Shown here piece after piece: positions 34,913-43,079 of a stretch of DNA of 64,000 nt; positions within the stretch are counted from its first letter, which is position 1, and each line of letters starts with the position of its first letter. The position numbers and the translations under genes are program-made. The stretch comes from Streptomyces sp. 2131.1 (lineage in GTDB: Bacteria > Actinomycetota > Actinomycetes > Streptomycetales > Streptomycetaceae). The notes under the pieces were generated by a model. It searched no databases, was not told the DNA's origin, and was given only the letters and a program-made list of their open reading frames with translations. Location: contig NZ_FNSY01000001.1 of the NCBI RefSeq assembly GCF_900105515.1, positions 124,001-188,000 on the forward strand, in the 5' to 3' direction.

Positions 34913-35560
34913 TCAGTTGGTCCAGAGGACGGGACTGTCGCTGTACGCGTCGCCTTCCTCGAACGAGGCGACCGTGATGGGGTCCGTCTTCGTGGCACTG
35001 AGCGAGCAGGTCTCGTACGAGGCGCCCTTGGTGGTGAAGTCGCGGGGCGCCGTCTCGTTGTCGCACTTGCCCGGGAGGTCGCCGATCAGAATGACGCCCG
35101 TGGGGGCGCCGCCGTCCAGCTTGCCGCGCAGCCGCAGCGAGGAGTAGGACAGGTCGGTGCCGCCGACGTTCTCGACCTTCATCCGGATGTAGTAGGGCGT
35201 CATGCCCTTCGCCTTGTCGCCGAACGGGGCCATGTCGGCCTCGGCGCCCTTCTCGATCGCCGTGACGGTAACGGCGACGGTGCCCTTCTTGCTGGTGCCG
35301 TACTTGAACGGGACAACCGCCCGGTCACCGACCTTGAACTTGGTGCCCGGTGCGGCGACGGCACCACTGGGCGCGGCGGAGGCATCGTCGCTCGGCTCCG
35401 CGGACGGGCTCTCGCTGCTCGGGGCGGACGGGGCAGGGGCGGAGGCCGAGGGCGATTCCTGCGCCGATGCCGAGTCGTCGCCGTCGTTGCAGGCCGTGAG
35501 CCCGAAGCCCAGGGTGGTGGTGAGGGCGACTGCGAAAACGATGCGTCCCTTGTATGTCAT
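34913..35560 (-). CDS. Secreted lipoprotein, DUF4352-like
   Basis: The 215-residue protein has a lipoprotein signal ending in LTAC (lipidated Cys24). A linker of about 45 residues rich in Ser/Ala/Pro/Glu follows, then a beta-sandwich domain with FKVGDRAVVPFKYGT, VTVTAIEKG, MTPYYIRMKVENVGGTDLSY and a final ESC-like pair of Cys. The pattern of an immunoglobulin-like domain with 'ENVG' resembles DUF4352/telomere-protein-like exported domains. It would be anchored to the outer face of the membrane. Function is unknown. Confidence 0.8.
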   Translation of the reverse strand: MTYKGRIVFAVALTTTLGFGLTACNDGDDSASAQESPSASAPAPSAPSSESPSAEPSDDASAAPSGAVAAPGTKFKVGDRAVVPFKYGTSKKGTVAVTVTAIEKGAEADMAPFGDKAKGMTPYYIRMKVENVGGTDLSYSSLRLRGKLDGGAPTGVILIGDLPGKCDNETAPRDFTTKGASYETCSLSATKTDPITVASFEEGDAYSDSPVLWTN

Positions 35561-35904
35561 TTCGACCTAACTCGCGATGGGGCTGCGCTGGGCAACAGCA
35601 GTTCAACAACTGGACCGAGTCACCGGCGGTTCGACCAGGAATGCCGGGGCGGCACGGCTACGGCGACGCGTCAACGAGGCGCGCCGTGTCGCGTAACTCA
35701 GCCTGAGGCAGGAATGACACAGCCTCGTCGCAGCCCCGGCACAGCCGCGCGACGGGGCGCCGGGGCCACGAGGTTCAGTTCTTCGGCACTTTCAGCTTCT
35801 TCCGGATCCGAGGACCTGAACGCGCATCTGGCCGCAGGGTGGCGTCGACGGTCGCTGCCCGCCACTTCCCCATCGTCTTCGGGGTCCGCCGTTCCGCGGC
35901 CCCC

Positions 35905-36125
35905 GCGGCTGGAGTCCGCTGGGTGTGGGAGACGGGGCGGCGGAAGGTGTGCACCGTGTCGCCCGCGATGACCGACCGTCCACCTGGGCACGCCCGATCC
36001 CGCGTCCTGGTCGGGCACGGCGCGCAACAACGCGGTCAGGCGTGGGACGGCGGCTGCCAGCGAGGCGCGGGTCCTCTCGTGCTCGGTGACGGGATCGAAC
36101 GTCGTGACGGTGCCCGTACCACTCC
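35905..36125 (-). pseudogene. N-terminal relic of a mycothiol-dependent isomerase-like gene
   Basis: A reverse stretch reads TVTTFDPVTEHERTRASLAA, VPRLTALLRAVPDQDAGSGV and PRWTVGH, the first helices of a DinB/MDMPI domain. After GH the frame dissolves into unrelated Pro/Arg-rich sequence, where the metal-binding His and the rest should be. No start or remaining domain exists. The other sequence from 35561 to 36219 shows nothing. Confidence 0.45.
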
Positions 36126-36219
36126 CCCAAGTCGCGGACGGAGCCGCAGGTTACCGTTGAGTAGCATGTCCGCGACAGCCCGAACCCGTAATTCCCAGCC
36201 GGGCGACTGTCGGACCGTT

Positions 36220-36225
36220 TATGAT
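36220..36225 (+). promoter_or_regulatory. -10 element TATGAT upstream of the trpS leader
   Basis: TATGAT is a near-consensus -10 hexamer. A transcript starting about seven bases downstream would begin at or next to the A of the leader ATG (36232), so the leader peptide could be translated leaderlessly. No clear -35 is seen at the right distance. Confidence 0.45.
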
Positions 36226-36231
36226 GCCGCT

Positions 36232-36273
36232 ATGCATCTCTCATCGTGTCGTAGCTGGTGGCGCTCCCCGTAG
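36232..36273 (+). CDS. Leader peptide with tandem Trp codons (trpS attenuation)
   Basis: The 13-codon frame reads MHLSSCRSWWRSP and stops with TAG at 36271-36273. Two adjacent TGG codons stand at 36256-36261. It precedes a Trp-tRNA synthetase gene by 108 bp and is followed by a terminator-type hairpin. Ribosomes stalling at the Trp codons when charged tRNA-Trp is scarce would alter folding of the leader and let transcription reach the synthetase gene. The peptide itself probably has no function. Confidence 0.7.
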   Translation: MHLSSCRSWWRSP

Positions 36274-36320
36274 GAGCGGCTACCTCTCACGCACGACCGG
36301 GCCGTTCGGATGGACGGCCC
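36251..36320 (+). promoter_or_regulatory. Attenuator of the tryptophanyl-tRNA synthetase gene
   Basis: Two structures are visible. The first is CGCTCC (36262-36267)/GGAGCG (36273-36278), extended outside by GTAGC (36251-36255)/GCTAC (36279-36283), with the TGGTGG Trp codons sitting unpaired between the two helices. The second is the terminator GGGCCGT (36299-36305)/ACGGCCC (36314-36320), followed by TTCTGTGTT. The layout fits ribosome-mediated attenuation. I could not define an explicit antiterminator pairing by eye. Confidence 0.6.
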
Positions 36321-36381
36321 TTCTGTGTTCCCTGGTACGGGGACGTGTCGTCCGGCGGCGATACGACCACCAGGAGACCCT

Positions 36382-37500
36382 GTGAACACCACCACTCAGC
36401 CGGCAGGTCCGAACACCGACGCCCCTGCCGTCGAACCGTCCGCCGACGTACTCGGGACGACCGCCGCACACGTGCGCAGCGGGGCGCTGGAGAAGCAGAT
36501 CCTCGACGACCCTTCGCAGTTCCGTGTACTGACGGGTGACCGTCCTACCGGACGTCTCCATCTGGGGCACTACTTCGGCACCCTGCACAACCGGGTGCGT
36601 CTTCAGAACCTCGGGGTCGAGATGTTCGTCATCGTCGCGGACTACCAGGTCCTGACCGACCGCGATGTGGCGGACAATCTCACCGAGCACGTCGAGGAAC
36701 TGGTCCTCGACCACCTCGCCATCGGAGTGGACCCGGCTCGCAGCACGATCTTCACGCACAGCGCCGTCCCCGCCCTCAACCAGCTGCTGCTGCCGTTCCT
36801 GAGCCTCGTCTCCGTGCCCGAGCTGAACCGCAACCCCACGGTCAAGGACGAGATCGTCCACTCGCGGCAGTCCTCGGTCAGCGGGCTGATGTTCACCTAC
36901 CCCGTTCACCAGGCCGCCGACATCCTCTTCTGCAAGGCCAATCTGGTACCGGTCGGACAGGACCAGCTCCCCCACCTGCAGATCACCCGCACCATCGCCC
37001 GCCGATTCAACGACCGCTACGGCTCCGGCGCCGCGGTCTTCCCCCAGCCCGAGGCCCTGCTGTCGCCCGCACCGCTGGTCCTGGGTACGGACGGGACCAA
37101 GATGAGCAAGAGCCGCGGCAATGCCATCAACCTGGCCGCGGACGCCGACGAGACGGCGCGGCTGATCAAGGGGGCCAAGACCGACTCCGAGCGCCACATC
37201 ACCTATGACCCGGTCGCCCGCCCAGAAGTCTCCTCGCTCCTCCTGCTGGCCGCTCTCTGCGAGGACCGCGCTCCTCAGCAGGTGGCGGACGACATCGGCA
37301 CAGCGGGTGCCGCCGCGCTCAAACGTACGGTCACGGAGGCGGTCAACGAGTACCTGGCCCCGATCCGGGCCCGCCGCGCCGAGTACGCCCGGGACCGCGC
37401 GTACGTCCGTCGGACACTGCGCGAGGGCAATGAGCGAGCGGGAGCCGTGGCCGATGCCACCCTCAGCGAGGTGCGGGCCGCGATGAACAGCGACTACTGA
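36382..37500 (+). CDS. trpS: Tryptophanyl-tRNA synthetase, attenuator-controlled type
   Basis: The start is GTG 36382, with AGGAG six bases upstream. The 372-residue cytoplasmic enzyme has an N-terminal extension of about 45 residues, then the class I signatures RLHLGHYFG (HIGH) and KMSKSRGNAI (KMSKS). It charges tRNA-Trp. Streptomycetes often carry a housekeeping TrpRS and a second one conferring resistance to inhibitors such as indolmycin; the second kind in S. coelicolor is known to be induced through a leader-peptide attenuator. The leader here suggests this is that inducible form. It is convergent with the MarR gene. Confidence 0.92.
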   Translation: MNTTTQPAGPNTDAPAVEPSADVLGTTAAHVRSGALEKQILDDPSQFRVLTGDRPTGRLHLGHYFGTLHNRVRLQNLGVEMFVIVADYQVLTDRDVADNLTEHVEELVLDHLAIGVDPARSTIFTHSAVPALNQLLLPFLSLVSVPELNRNPTVKDEIVHSRQSSVSGLMFTYPVHQAADILFCKANLVPVGQDQLPHLQITRTIARRFNDRYGSGAAVFPQPEALLSPAPLVLGTDGTKMSKSRGNAINLAADADETARLIKGAKTDSERHITYDPVARPEVSSLLLLAALCEDRAPQQVADDIGTAGAAALKRTVTEAVNEYLAPIRARRAEYARDRAYVRRTLREGNERAGAVADATLSEVRAAMNSDY

Positions 37501-37531
37501 CGAGCGCGGACCGGGAAGGCGAGGGCGCCTG

Positions 37532-37996
37532 TCAGGTGGGCAGGTCGCCGTCGCCGCCCAGGTTGGCGACCATGCGGCGCAGGACGTTGATCGTGGTCAC
37601 GAAGTCGGCCGTTTCGATGCCTTCGTGCGTCTGCCGGTGCACGCGCAGGTTGCGCTCCTCGGCCCGGACCCGTCCCTCCTCCCCCGCCCCGGTGAGCGTC
37701 ATGAGCCCCTCGTCCTCGGTCAGCCAGCCTCGGTCGACGAGGTCGTCGAAGACCTCGTCGAAGTCGATGCCGAGGTCGTCCCACTGCTTCAGACGTCCGG
37801 TCAGCGCGCCACGGGTCCACCTGCCCGGTTCCCCGGCCACGTGGTTGAGCGTCCACCAGTGCGGCTGCGTGAGGGTCTCCACCGCCAGCTGCTCGCGAAG
37901 GGCGCCCACCACCAGCCGGCTCGCGACGCCGGTCCACGCGCCGATGGGCTGGGCGGCCAGCTCCTGTTGTGTGTACTCCTTGAGCGTCATGCTCAC
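37532..37996 (-). CDS. MarR-like winged-helix DNA-binding protein
   Basis: The start is GTG 37996 with GGAGGGACCC before it; ATG 37990 is an alternative. The 154-residue protein has LKEYTQQELAAQPIGAWTG at the start, a winged helix with QPHWWTLNHVAGEPGRWTRG and LTEDEGLMTLTGAGEEGRV, and a C-terminal helix (DFVTTINVLRRMVANLGG). The family is common in Streptomyces and annotated as MarR regulators. Targets are unknown; the divergent neighbour region leads to no gene. Confidence 0.75.
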   Translation of the reverse strand: MSMTLKEYTQQELAAQPIGAWTGVASRLVVGALREQLAVETLTQPHWWTLNHVAGEPGRWTRGALTGRLKQWDDLGIDFDEVFDDLVDRGWLTEDEGLMTLTGAGEEGRVRAEERNLRVHRQTHEGIETADFVTTINVLRRMVANLGGDGDLPT

Positions 37997-38055
37997 GGGT
38001 CCCTCCTCGTGGTCTACGGATTACGGTCAACGTAGAACCTCGAGCCGAGTTGAGG

Positions 38056-39525
38056 TCAACCGTTGCCCCGAGGCGAACAGGGCTGCGCGGGGCCGCCTCT
38101 GTTCCGTCCGGGGCGGGCGGTCGGCGAGAACCGGCTCAGGTATCCGTCGAGGCCGTCGGGCGTGTCCCCGGCCCACCCCACGTATCCGTCCGGCCGCACG
38201 AGGAACAGTCCCGTGCCGTACGCATCGTGCGCGCCGCCCCGGACCACGCGTGCCACCGGGCCCGTGACGCCCTCGGGCGCCTCGGTGCCCAGCGCGAGCA
38301 GTGTCCAGTGCGGGCCGCGGAAGGCGTCGAAGAGCCGTACGCCGTCCACCGTGCCGTCGGGTGCCCGGTCCCCTGCCCGCAGCGCACCGTCGGGGGCGGC
38401 GTCGCGCGCCTCCAGCGTCAGCGACGACTCGCGGTACCCGAGGCCCAACTGCCTTGTCGCGTCACCGCGTCGCACCTCGCCCCGGTGGACGCCGGTCGAG
38501 AGGTCGAGCATCTGCGCGGCGATCGGGCGCCGCTCCTCCTCGTAGCTGTCCAGGAGCGCGGCCGGCGCACCGCCCGTCAGCACCGCGCCCAGCTTCCAGC
38601 CCAGGTTGTAGGCATCCTGGACGCTGGTGTTGAGGCCCTGTCCGCCCGCCGGCGAGTGCACGTGAGCGGCGTCGCCGGCCAGGAAGACCCGGCCCGACCG
38701 GAAGCGGTCGGCGAGGGCGGCACGCGGGCGGAAGTCCGAGGCCCAGCGCACCTCGGTCAGGTTCTCGGCGGGGATGTGGGAGCGGTCCGCGACGACCTTG
38801 CGGATGCCGTCCGGGGTGAGGTCGACGTCGGTCCCCTCCGGGAACCTCGCGGTCACCTGGAAGACCTCCGTCCCGGCCAGCGGGCAGATGGCGAGGAAGT
38901 CGGCGCCCTCGCGCGGCGGGAAGATGTGCCAGTTGTCGCGGTCCAGGCCGTCGATCCGGACGTCCGCGACGAGTGTCGGGTTCGGGTCGACGGTCTCCCC
39001 GGTCATGTCGATGCCCAGGGCGCGCCGCACCGCCGACCGGCCGCCGTCCGCGGCGACCAGGTAGCGGGCCCGAAGGGTGTCGCCCGAGGAGAGGTGTGCG
39101 ATGACGCCCTCCGCGTCCTGGGCGAGGTCAACGACCTCCCGGCCGAGGGCGACCTTCCCGCCCAGCTCCGCCAGCCGCGTCGCGAGAATTTCCTGTGTGC
39201 GCCACTGCGCCACCATCCAGGGCTTGTTGTACGGCGAGCCCTCGCTGGGCTCCGCGGGGTCGAACAGGTGGTGCTCGCCGGCCCGCTCGCCGTTCTTCCA
39301 GACCATCCCGACCGGGTAGGTGCCGCCCGCCGCGTGGATGGCGTCGAGGACTCCGAGGTCGTCGAAGACCTCCATGGTGCGGGGCTGGAGTCCCTTGCCC
39401 CGTGAGCCGGGGAACAGCCTTTCGCCGCGCTCCAGAACCCACGCGTCCACCCCGCGCCGGGCCAGGTCGACGCCGAGTGCGAGCCCGGTGGGGCCGGCGC
39501 CGACGATCAGTACGTCCGTGTCCAC
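38056..39525 (-). CDS. FAD-dependent aromatic monooxygenase (PHBH/Rox-like)
   Basis: The start is GTG 39525 with AAGGAG upstream, which overlaps a TetR operator. The 489-residue protein has the Rossmann motif VLIVGAGPTGLALG, the NAD(P)H/FAD-linking YLVAADGGRSAVR, and the FAD ribityl motif RVFLAGDAAHVHSPAGGQGL. The C-terminal thioredoxin-like domain (about 370-489) is typical of the PheA/TfdB/rifampicin monooxygenase subgroup. It should hydroxylate aromatic or polyketide substrates, possibly as antibiotic inactivation. Divergent from a TetR regulator with shared operators. Confidence 0.92.
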   Translation of the reverse strand: MDTDVLIVGAGPTGLALGVDLARRGVDAWVLERGERLFPGSRGKGLQPRTMEVFDDLGVLDAIHAAGGTYPVGMVWKNGERAGEHHLFDPAEPSEGSPYNKPWMVAQWRTQEILATRLAELGGKVALGREVVDLAQDAEGVIAHLSSGDTLRARYLVAADGGRSAVRRALGIDMTGETVDPNPTLVADVRIDGLDRDNWHIFPPREGADFLAICPLAGTEVFQVTARFPEGTDVDLTPDGIRKVVADRSHIPAENLTEVRWASDFRPRAALADRFRSGRVFLAGDAAHVHSPAGGQGLNTSVQDAYNLGWKLGAVLTGGAPAALLDSYEEERRPIAAQMLDLSTGVHRGEVRRGDATRQLGLGYRESSLTLEARDAAPDGALRAGDRAPDGTVDGVRLFDAFRGPHWTLLALGTEAPEGVTGPVARVVRGGAHDAYGTGLFLVRPDGYVGWAGDTPDGLDGYLSRFSPTARPGRNRGGPAQPCSPRGNG

Positions 39526-39535
39526 GGCGATTCTC

Positions 39536-39587
39536 CTTAACGCTGTTAAGTAGCAACTGGTCCGAGAGTGGCCTTAACACCGTTAAG
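39536..39587. promoter_or_regulatory. Two identical operators CTTAAC-N3-GTTAAG
   Basis: Sites at 39536-39550 and 39573-39587 match CTTAAC-N3-GTTAAG perfectly, with centres 37 bp apart. They occupy the 71-bp space between the divergent monooxygenase and tetR genes. The first overlaps the monooxygenase ribosome-binding site; the second ends nine bases before the tetR start. They are clear TetR-dimer sites controlling both genes. Confidence 0.85.
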
Positions 39588-39596
39588 CTGTCAAGT

Positions 39597-40247
39597 GTGA
39601 GTACCGAACGACGCGCGCCCCTGGACCGCCGACGGGTCGCGGACACGGCGCTGAGGCTGTTGAACGAGGTGGGGCTGGACGGGCTGACCCTGCGCGCCAT
39701 CGCCAGGGAGCTGGACGTCAAGGCACCTGCTCTGTACTGGCACTTCAAGGACAAACAGGCGCTGCTCGACGAGATGGCCACCGAGATGTTCCGGCGGATG
39801 ATCGCGGGGACTCCCCTCGACCCGGCCGAAACCTGGCGGAAACGGCTGCTGAGGACCAACCGAGCCCTTCGCACGTGTCTGCTCGGCTACCGGGACGGCG
39901 CCAAGGTGTTCAGCGGCTCGCGCTTCACCAGCACGGTGCACGCCGAGCAGATGGAGGAGAACCTCCGGTTGCTCACCGCCACCGGGCTCACGCTGGCCCA
40001 GGCGGTGCGCGCGGCCACGACGACGTACTTGTTCACACTCGGCTTCGTCATCGAGGAACAGGGCGTCGAGCCCACGCCGGGCCGGCGCCGTGAGGGTTTC
40101 GATGTGGACGAGCGTGCCCGTGCGCTGGCCGCGTACCCACTGACGGCCGCGGCGGGCGCGGAGATCTTCTCCGACTACGAGCGGCACTTCGAGGAATCGC
40201 TCGACCTGGTGATCTCGGGCATCGCAGCGGCCCACGGCCTCGATTGA
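39597..40247 (+). CDS. TetR-family repressor (TetR_C type)
   Basis: The GTG start at 39597 gives a 216-residue protein. Residues 10-60 are the helix-turn-helix (ALRLLNEVGLDGLTLRAIAR, then KAPALYWHFKDKQALLDEM). The C-terminal domain resembles the tetracycline repressor class that binds a drug-like ligand (GYRDGAKVFSGSRFT, AVRAATTTYLFTLGFV). It lies divergent to the monooxygenase and should repress it until a substrate-like ligand binds. The messenger may be nearly leaderless, since the second operator ends just upstream. Confidence 0.92.
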   Translation: MSTERRAPLDRRRVADTALRLLNEVGLDGLTLRAIARELDVKAPALYWHFKDKQALLDEMATEMFRRMIAGTPLDPAETWRKRLLRTNRALRTCLLGYRDGAKVFSGSRFTSTVHAEQMEENLRLLTATGLTLAQAVRAATTTYLFTLGFVIEEQGVEPTPGRRREGFDVDERARALAAYPLTAAAGAEIFSDYERHFEESLDLVISGIAAAHGLD

Positions 40248-40358
40248 CCGCACACCCGCCGGAAGGGCCCGCGCCTCGGTTCGACGACGACCCCCGCGTC
40301 AGTGCTCCCGCCGGGGGTACACGCGAGACGTAGACACCGGACCGATGAAGGGAACACC

Positions 40359-40778
40359 ATGGGGGACTCGCTGCGCGCAGTGGGCTGGGCGCGGTCGCTG
40401 CCTCTGCACAGCGAAGTCAAGAGCGCGCGGGAATGGGCACGCGGCCACCTGGAGACGCTTCCGTGGGCCGTCGACGCCTCGGAGGTGCTCGACGATGTGC
40501 TGCTGACCGTCTCGGAACTGGTCACCAACGCCCATGTTCATGCCGACAGCAGCGCGCAGTTGGTGATGACGTGGGACGAGCGTTGTCTGCACGTCGCCGT
40601 CCACGACTCCTCGGCCACACTGCCCACGCCGCAGCCGCCGAGCGACGAAAGGCCGGGCGGCCGGGGCATGTTTCTCGTCGACGCGCTGGCCGACGACTGG
40701 GAGGCCCGCCCCTGCCACGACGGCAAGATGGTGATCGCCTGCTTCCGCCCCCCGCTGGCCGGTCAGCACGAGGGCTGA
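40359..40778 (+). CDS. RsbW-like ATP-binding regulatory protein
   Basis: The start ATG 40359 has GAAGGGAACACC upstream. The 139-residue protein is a single GHKL ATPase domain. It has the N box TVSELVTNAHVHA, a G1 region VHDSSATLP, and the G2 region GGRGMFLVDALADDW. It belongs to the anti-sigma/serine kinase class (HATPase_c_2) that phosphorylates STAS antagonists. No sigma factor or STAS gene is next to it, so its partner is probably encoded elsewhere. Confidence 0.85.
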   Translation: MGDSLRAVGWARSLPLHSEVKSAREWARGHLETLPWAVDASEVLDDVLLTVSELVTNAHVHADSSAQLVMTWDERCLHVAVHDSSATLPTPQPPSDERPGGRGMFLVDALADDWEARPCHDGKMVIACFRPPLAGQHEG

Positions 40779-40973
40779 CGCGCTCAGCACGGCAACGCCC
40801 CTGTGGTACTCCCCGACTTCGGGCGCCGGATGACCGGATCCGAGCGGCGCGCGGTGGTGTGTCGCCTACACACTGTTCCTGTAGCGATCGGATCTTGCGG
40901 ACGCCGACGCCCTGTTCGGGCCTAGGCTTCCGGGCGGCCGATGGCAGTCCGCAGACCACTCACGGGGGACACG

Positions 40974-43079
40974 ATGACAGAGCCCGAAGACGCCTACCGG
41001 CCGCCCGCTGACGGCGCACCGCACGGCTCACCCTATGGATCGCCACCCGGCGTTTTCGGGCCACCGCCCCCGGCTCCGCCGGGCGTCCCGCCCCAGCACT
41101 ACCCGTACGGTGCTCCTCAAGGCGTTTTCGGGCCGCCGGTGCAGGGCCCCTACCCCCCGCCCGTACCGCCGCAGCTGCCGTACGGCCCCCCGCCGGGTTC
41201 CCCGTACGGTCCGCCTCCGATGCCGCCGGGCGGTCCGGGGCGGCGCACACGCTTTCTGCTGTTCGGCGGTGTCGGGGTGCTGGTCGCCGGGCTGGTGGCC
41301 GGGCTGCTGGTCTGGCACGGCGGCCCTGACTCGAAGGAACCGGTGGCCAAGCGTGACCTGCGGCCGTTCCGGCAGGCCGTGGCCGCGCTGGCCGACAGCC
41401 CCGGTCTGCGGTACCAGGATTCCGGCACCGCCCCGATGAGGCGGGATGTCACGGTCACCGCCTCGGGCAGCCGTTTCGGCACCGTGGACTATGGAAGCAG
41501 CGCGCTCGCCCAGGAGGTCCTGCACATCGGTGGCAGGACGTTCACCCGGCACCAGAAAACGGAATCCGGAACCGGGTCCGACGAGGACACCTCGGACAAG
41601 TGGACGGCCGAGGACGACGGCGCCGGTGTGACGACGGCGATGGTCGAGCACATGCCGGCCCCGCCCGACCTGGCCACGCAGCTCTCGAAGGCCCTGGACA
41701 AGCTGGAGGGCACCCCGGCACCCACCGGGTCCGCGCAGCCTCCCGCCGTCCACGGCACGCCGGCCCTCGCCGTGGACACCTCCGCCGGGCGCCTGCTCGT
41801 GACCGCGAAGAAGCCCCACCGGGTGCTGCGCCTGGCGTCGTACGGCCCCTCCGGGTCGGCCGGGGCCTCCGACGGTTCGGCCCAGTCCGCCTCGCTCCGG
41901 TCGAGGACGGTCACGGCGCAGGGGGACGAGGAGGACGAGGACCCCTCGGAGAGCCCCGAGGTGACCGACGGCCCCCTCGAAGGCGGCGATTCCGAGGGCC
42001 TGGACCTGGCACCGGTCGCCGAGGACGCAGTGGACCCCATGTTCGACACGCTGGAGAAGCAGACGAAGGAGCTGAAGAACGCCACCGACAGCGGCATCAC
42101 CCTCGCCCTGAGCAGCGGCGGAACGGTCAAGTGCAGCTCCGGCGGATGCACGGCGAAGAACAGCTTCGCCGGGACCATCACGACCAGCGCCAAGAGCCGT
42201 CTGGTGAGCGGCAAGGTCACCGCGGTGATGACCGCTTCCTTCAGCATCGACGGCAAGGCCGCGGGCCGGTGCACCAGCCCGCAGAGCTCCTTCTCGGTCA
42301 GCGGCACCACCGTCTCCGGCAGTCTGTCGTGCTCCGATCCGGGCGCCGGACCGACCTTCGCCTCGGTCGAGACGCAGAAGAAGAACGAGGCACGGGCCCG
42401 TTCCCGGGCCAGCGGCGGCCGAATGGTCCAGTACCGCATTCCGTACCGCGCCGACACCCTGATCAACGCCTACGCCCTGGCTACGACCGAGGTCAGGAAG
42501 CTGGTCGCCAAGGTGCGGCAGGAACGGGACGACGTCGGCTGCACGGTGCGCAGCGGCTCGGCCTCCGGCGCGGGGGCCCGCACGGACGGCGTCACCGAGC
42601 GCGCCGGGGTGCTCCGCGCCGCGGTCCTCGCCGGCCACCATACGTACGCCTGGGCCGGGTTCGAGACCGGAAAGGCCAAGTGCCCGGACGCGAAAGCGAC
42701 GAGTGCCGCGGACACGATCACCGGGCGGGCGGCGGACGGCAAGGTACGCAAGTCCAGCAACTACCACCCGCACTTCGGCGACGAGCGCGTGGCGGAGATC
42801 CTGAAGAGCCCCGACGCGGTGTATCTCTCCCAGGGAGGGCGCGGGACCCTCATCTTCCGCAAGGGTGAGGACATCGTGGTGACGAAGGGACCGGGGGCCG
42901 GAGTGGGCGACGTCATCACGGGCTACGGCCCCTCCGGGAAGAAGGGACCGAGCGGAGCCGAGGCTCTCGGCGGCTCACCCGACGACCCGGGGCCCCCGGT
43001 GACGCACGAGGACATCGTGAACGGCAGGATCCCCGACACCAAGGGGGGCTTCATGCCGCCCGCGAGACGTATCCGGTGA
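40974..43079 (+). CDS. Membrane-anchored multidomain protein with candidate toxin C-terminus
   Basis: The start ATG 40974 follows ACGGGGGACACG. Of 701 residues, about 1-92 are Pro/Gly/Tyr-rich and cytoplasmic, about 93-118 form the single membrane helix (FLLFGGVGVLVAGLVAGLLV), and the rest is extracytoplasmic. Regions about 125-300 and 360-480 are beta-rich and connected by an acidic linker. The last 107 residues (from 595) resemble a compact nuclease-like module of the BECR type: NYHPHFGDERVAEILKSPD, AVYLSQGGRGTLIFRKG, DVITGYGPSG. The stop overlaps the start of the next gene. This architecture fits a polymorphic toxin, but no export partner is visible and the catalytic fold is inferred from pattern only. 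Confidence 0.6.
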   Translation: MTEPEDAYRPPADGAPHGSPYGSPPGVFGPPPPAPPGVPPQHYPYGAPQGVFGPPVQGPYPPPVPPQLPYGPPPGSPYGPPPMPPGGPGRRTRFLLFGGVGVLVAGLVAGLLVWHGGPDSKEPVAKRDLRPFRQAVAALADSPGLRYQDSGTAPMRRDVTVTASGSRFGTVDYGSSALAQEVLHIGGRTFTRHQKTESGTGSDEDTSDKWTAEDDGAGVTTAMVEHMPAPPDLATQLSKALDKLEGTPAPTGSAQPPAVHGTPALAVDTSAGRLLVTAKKPHRVLRLASYGPSGSAGASDGSAQSASLRSRTVTAQGDEEDEDPSESPEVTDGPLEGGDSEGLDLAPVAEDAVDPMFDTLEKQTKELKNATDSGITLALSSGGTVKCSSGGCTAKNSFAGTITTSAKSRLVSGKVTAVMTASFSIDGKAAGRCTSPQSSFSVSGTTVSGSLSCSDPGAGPTFASVETQKKNEARARSRASGGRMVQYRIPYRADTLINAYALATTEVRKLVAKVRQERDDVGCTVRSGSASGAGARTDGVTERAGVLRAAVLAGHHTYAWAGFETGKAKCPDAKATSAADTITGRAADGKVRKSSNYHPHFGDERVAEILKSPDAVYLSQGGRGTLIFRKGEDIVVTKGPGAGVGDVITGYGPSGKKGPSGAEALGGSPDDPGPPVTHEDIVNGRIPDTKGGFMPPARRIR

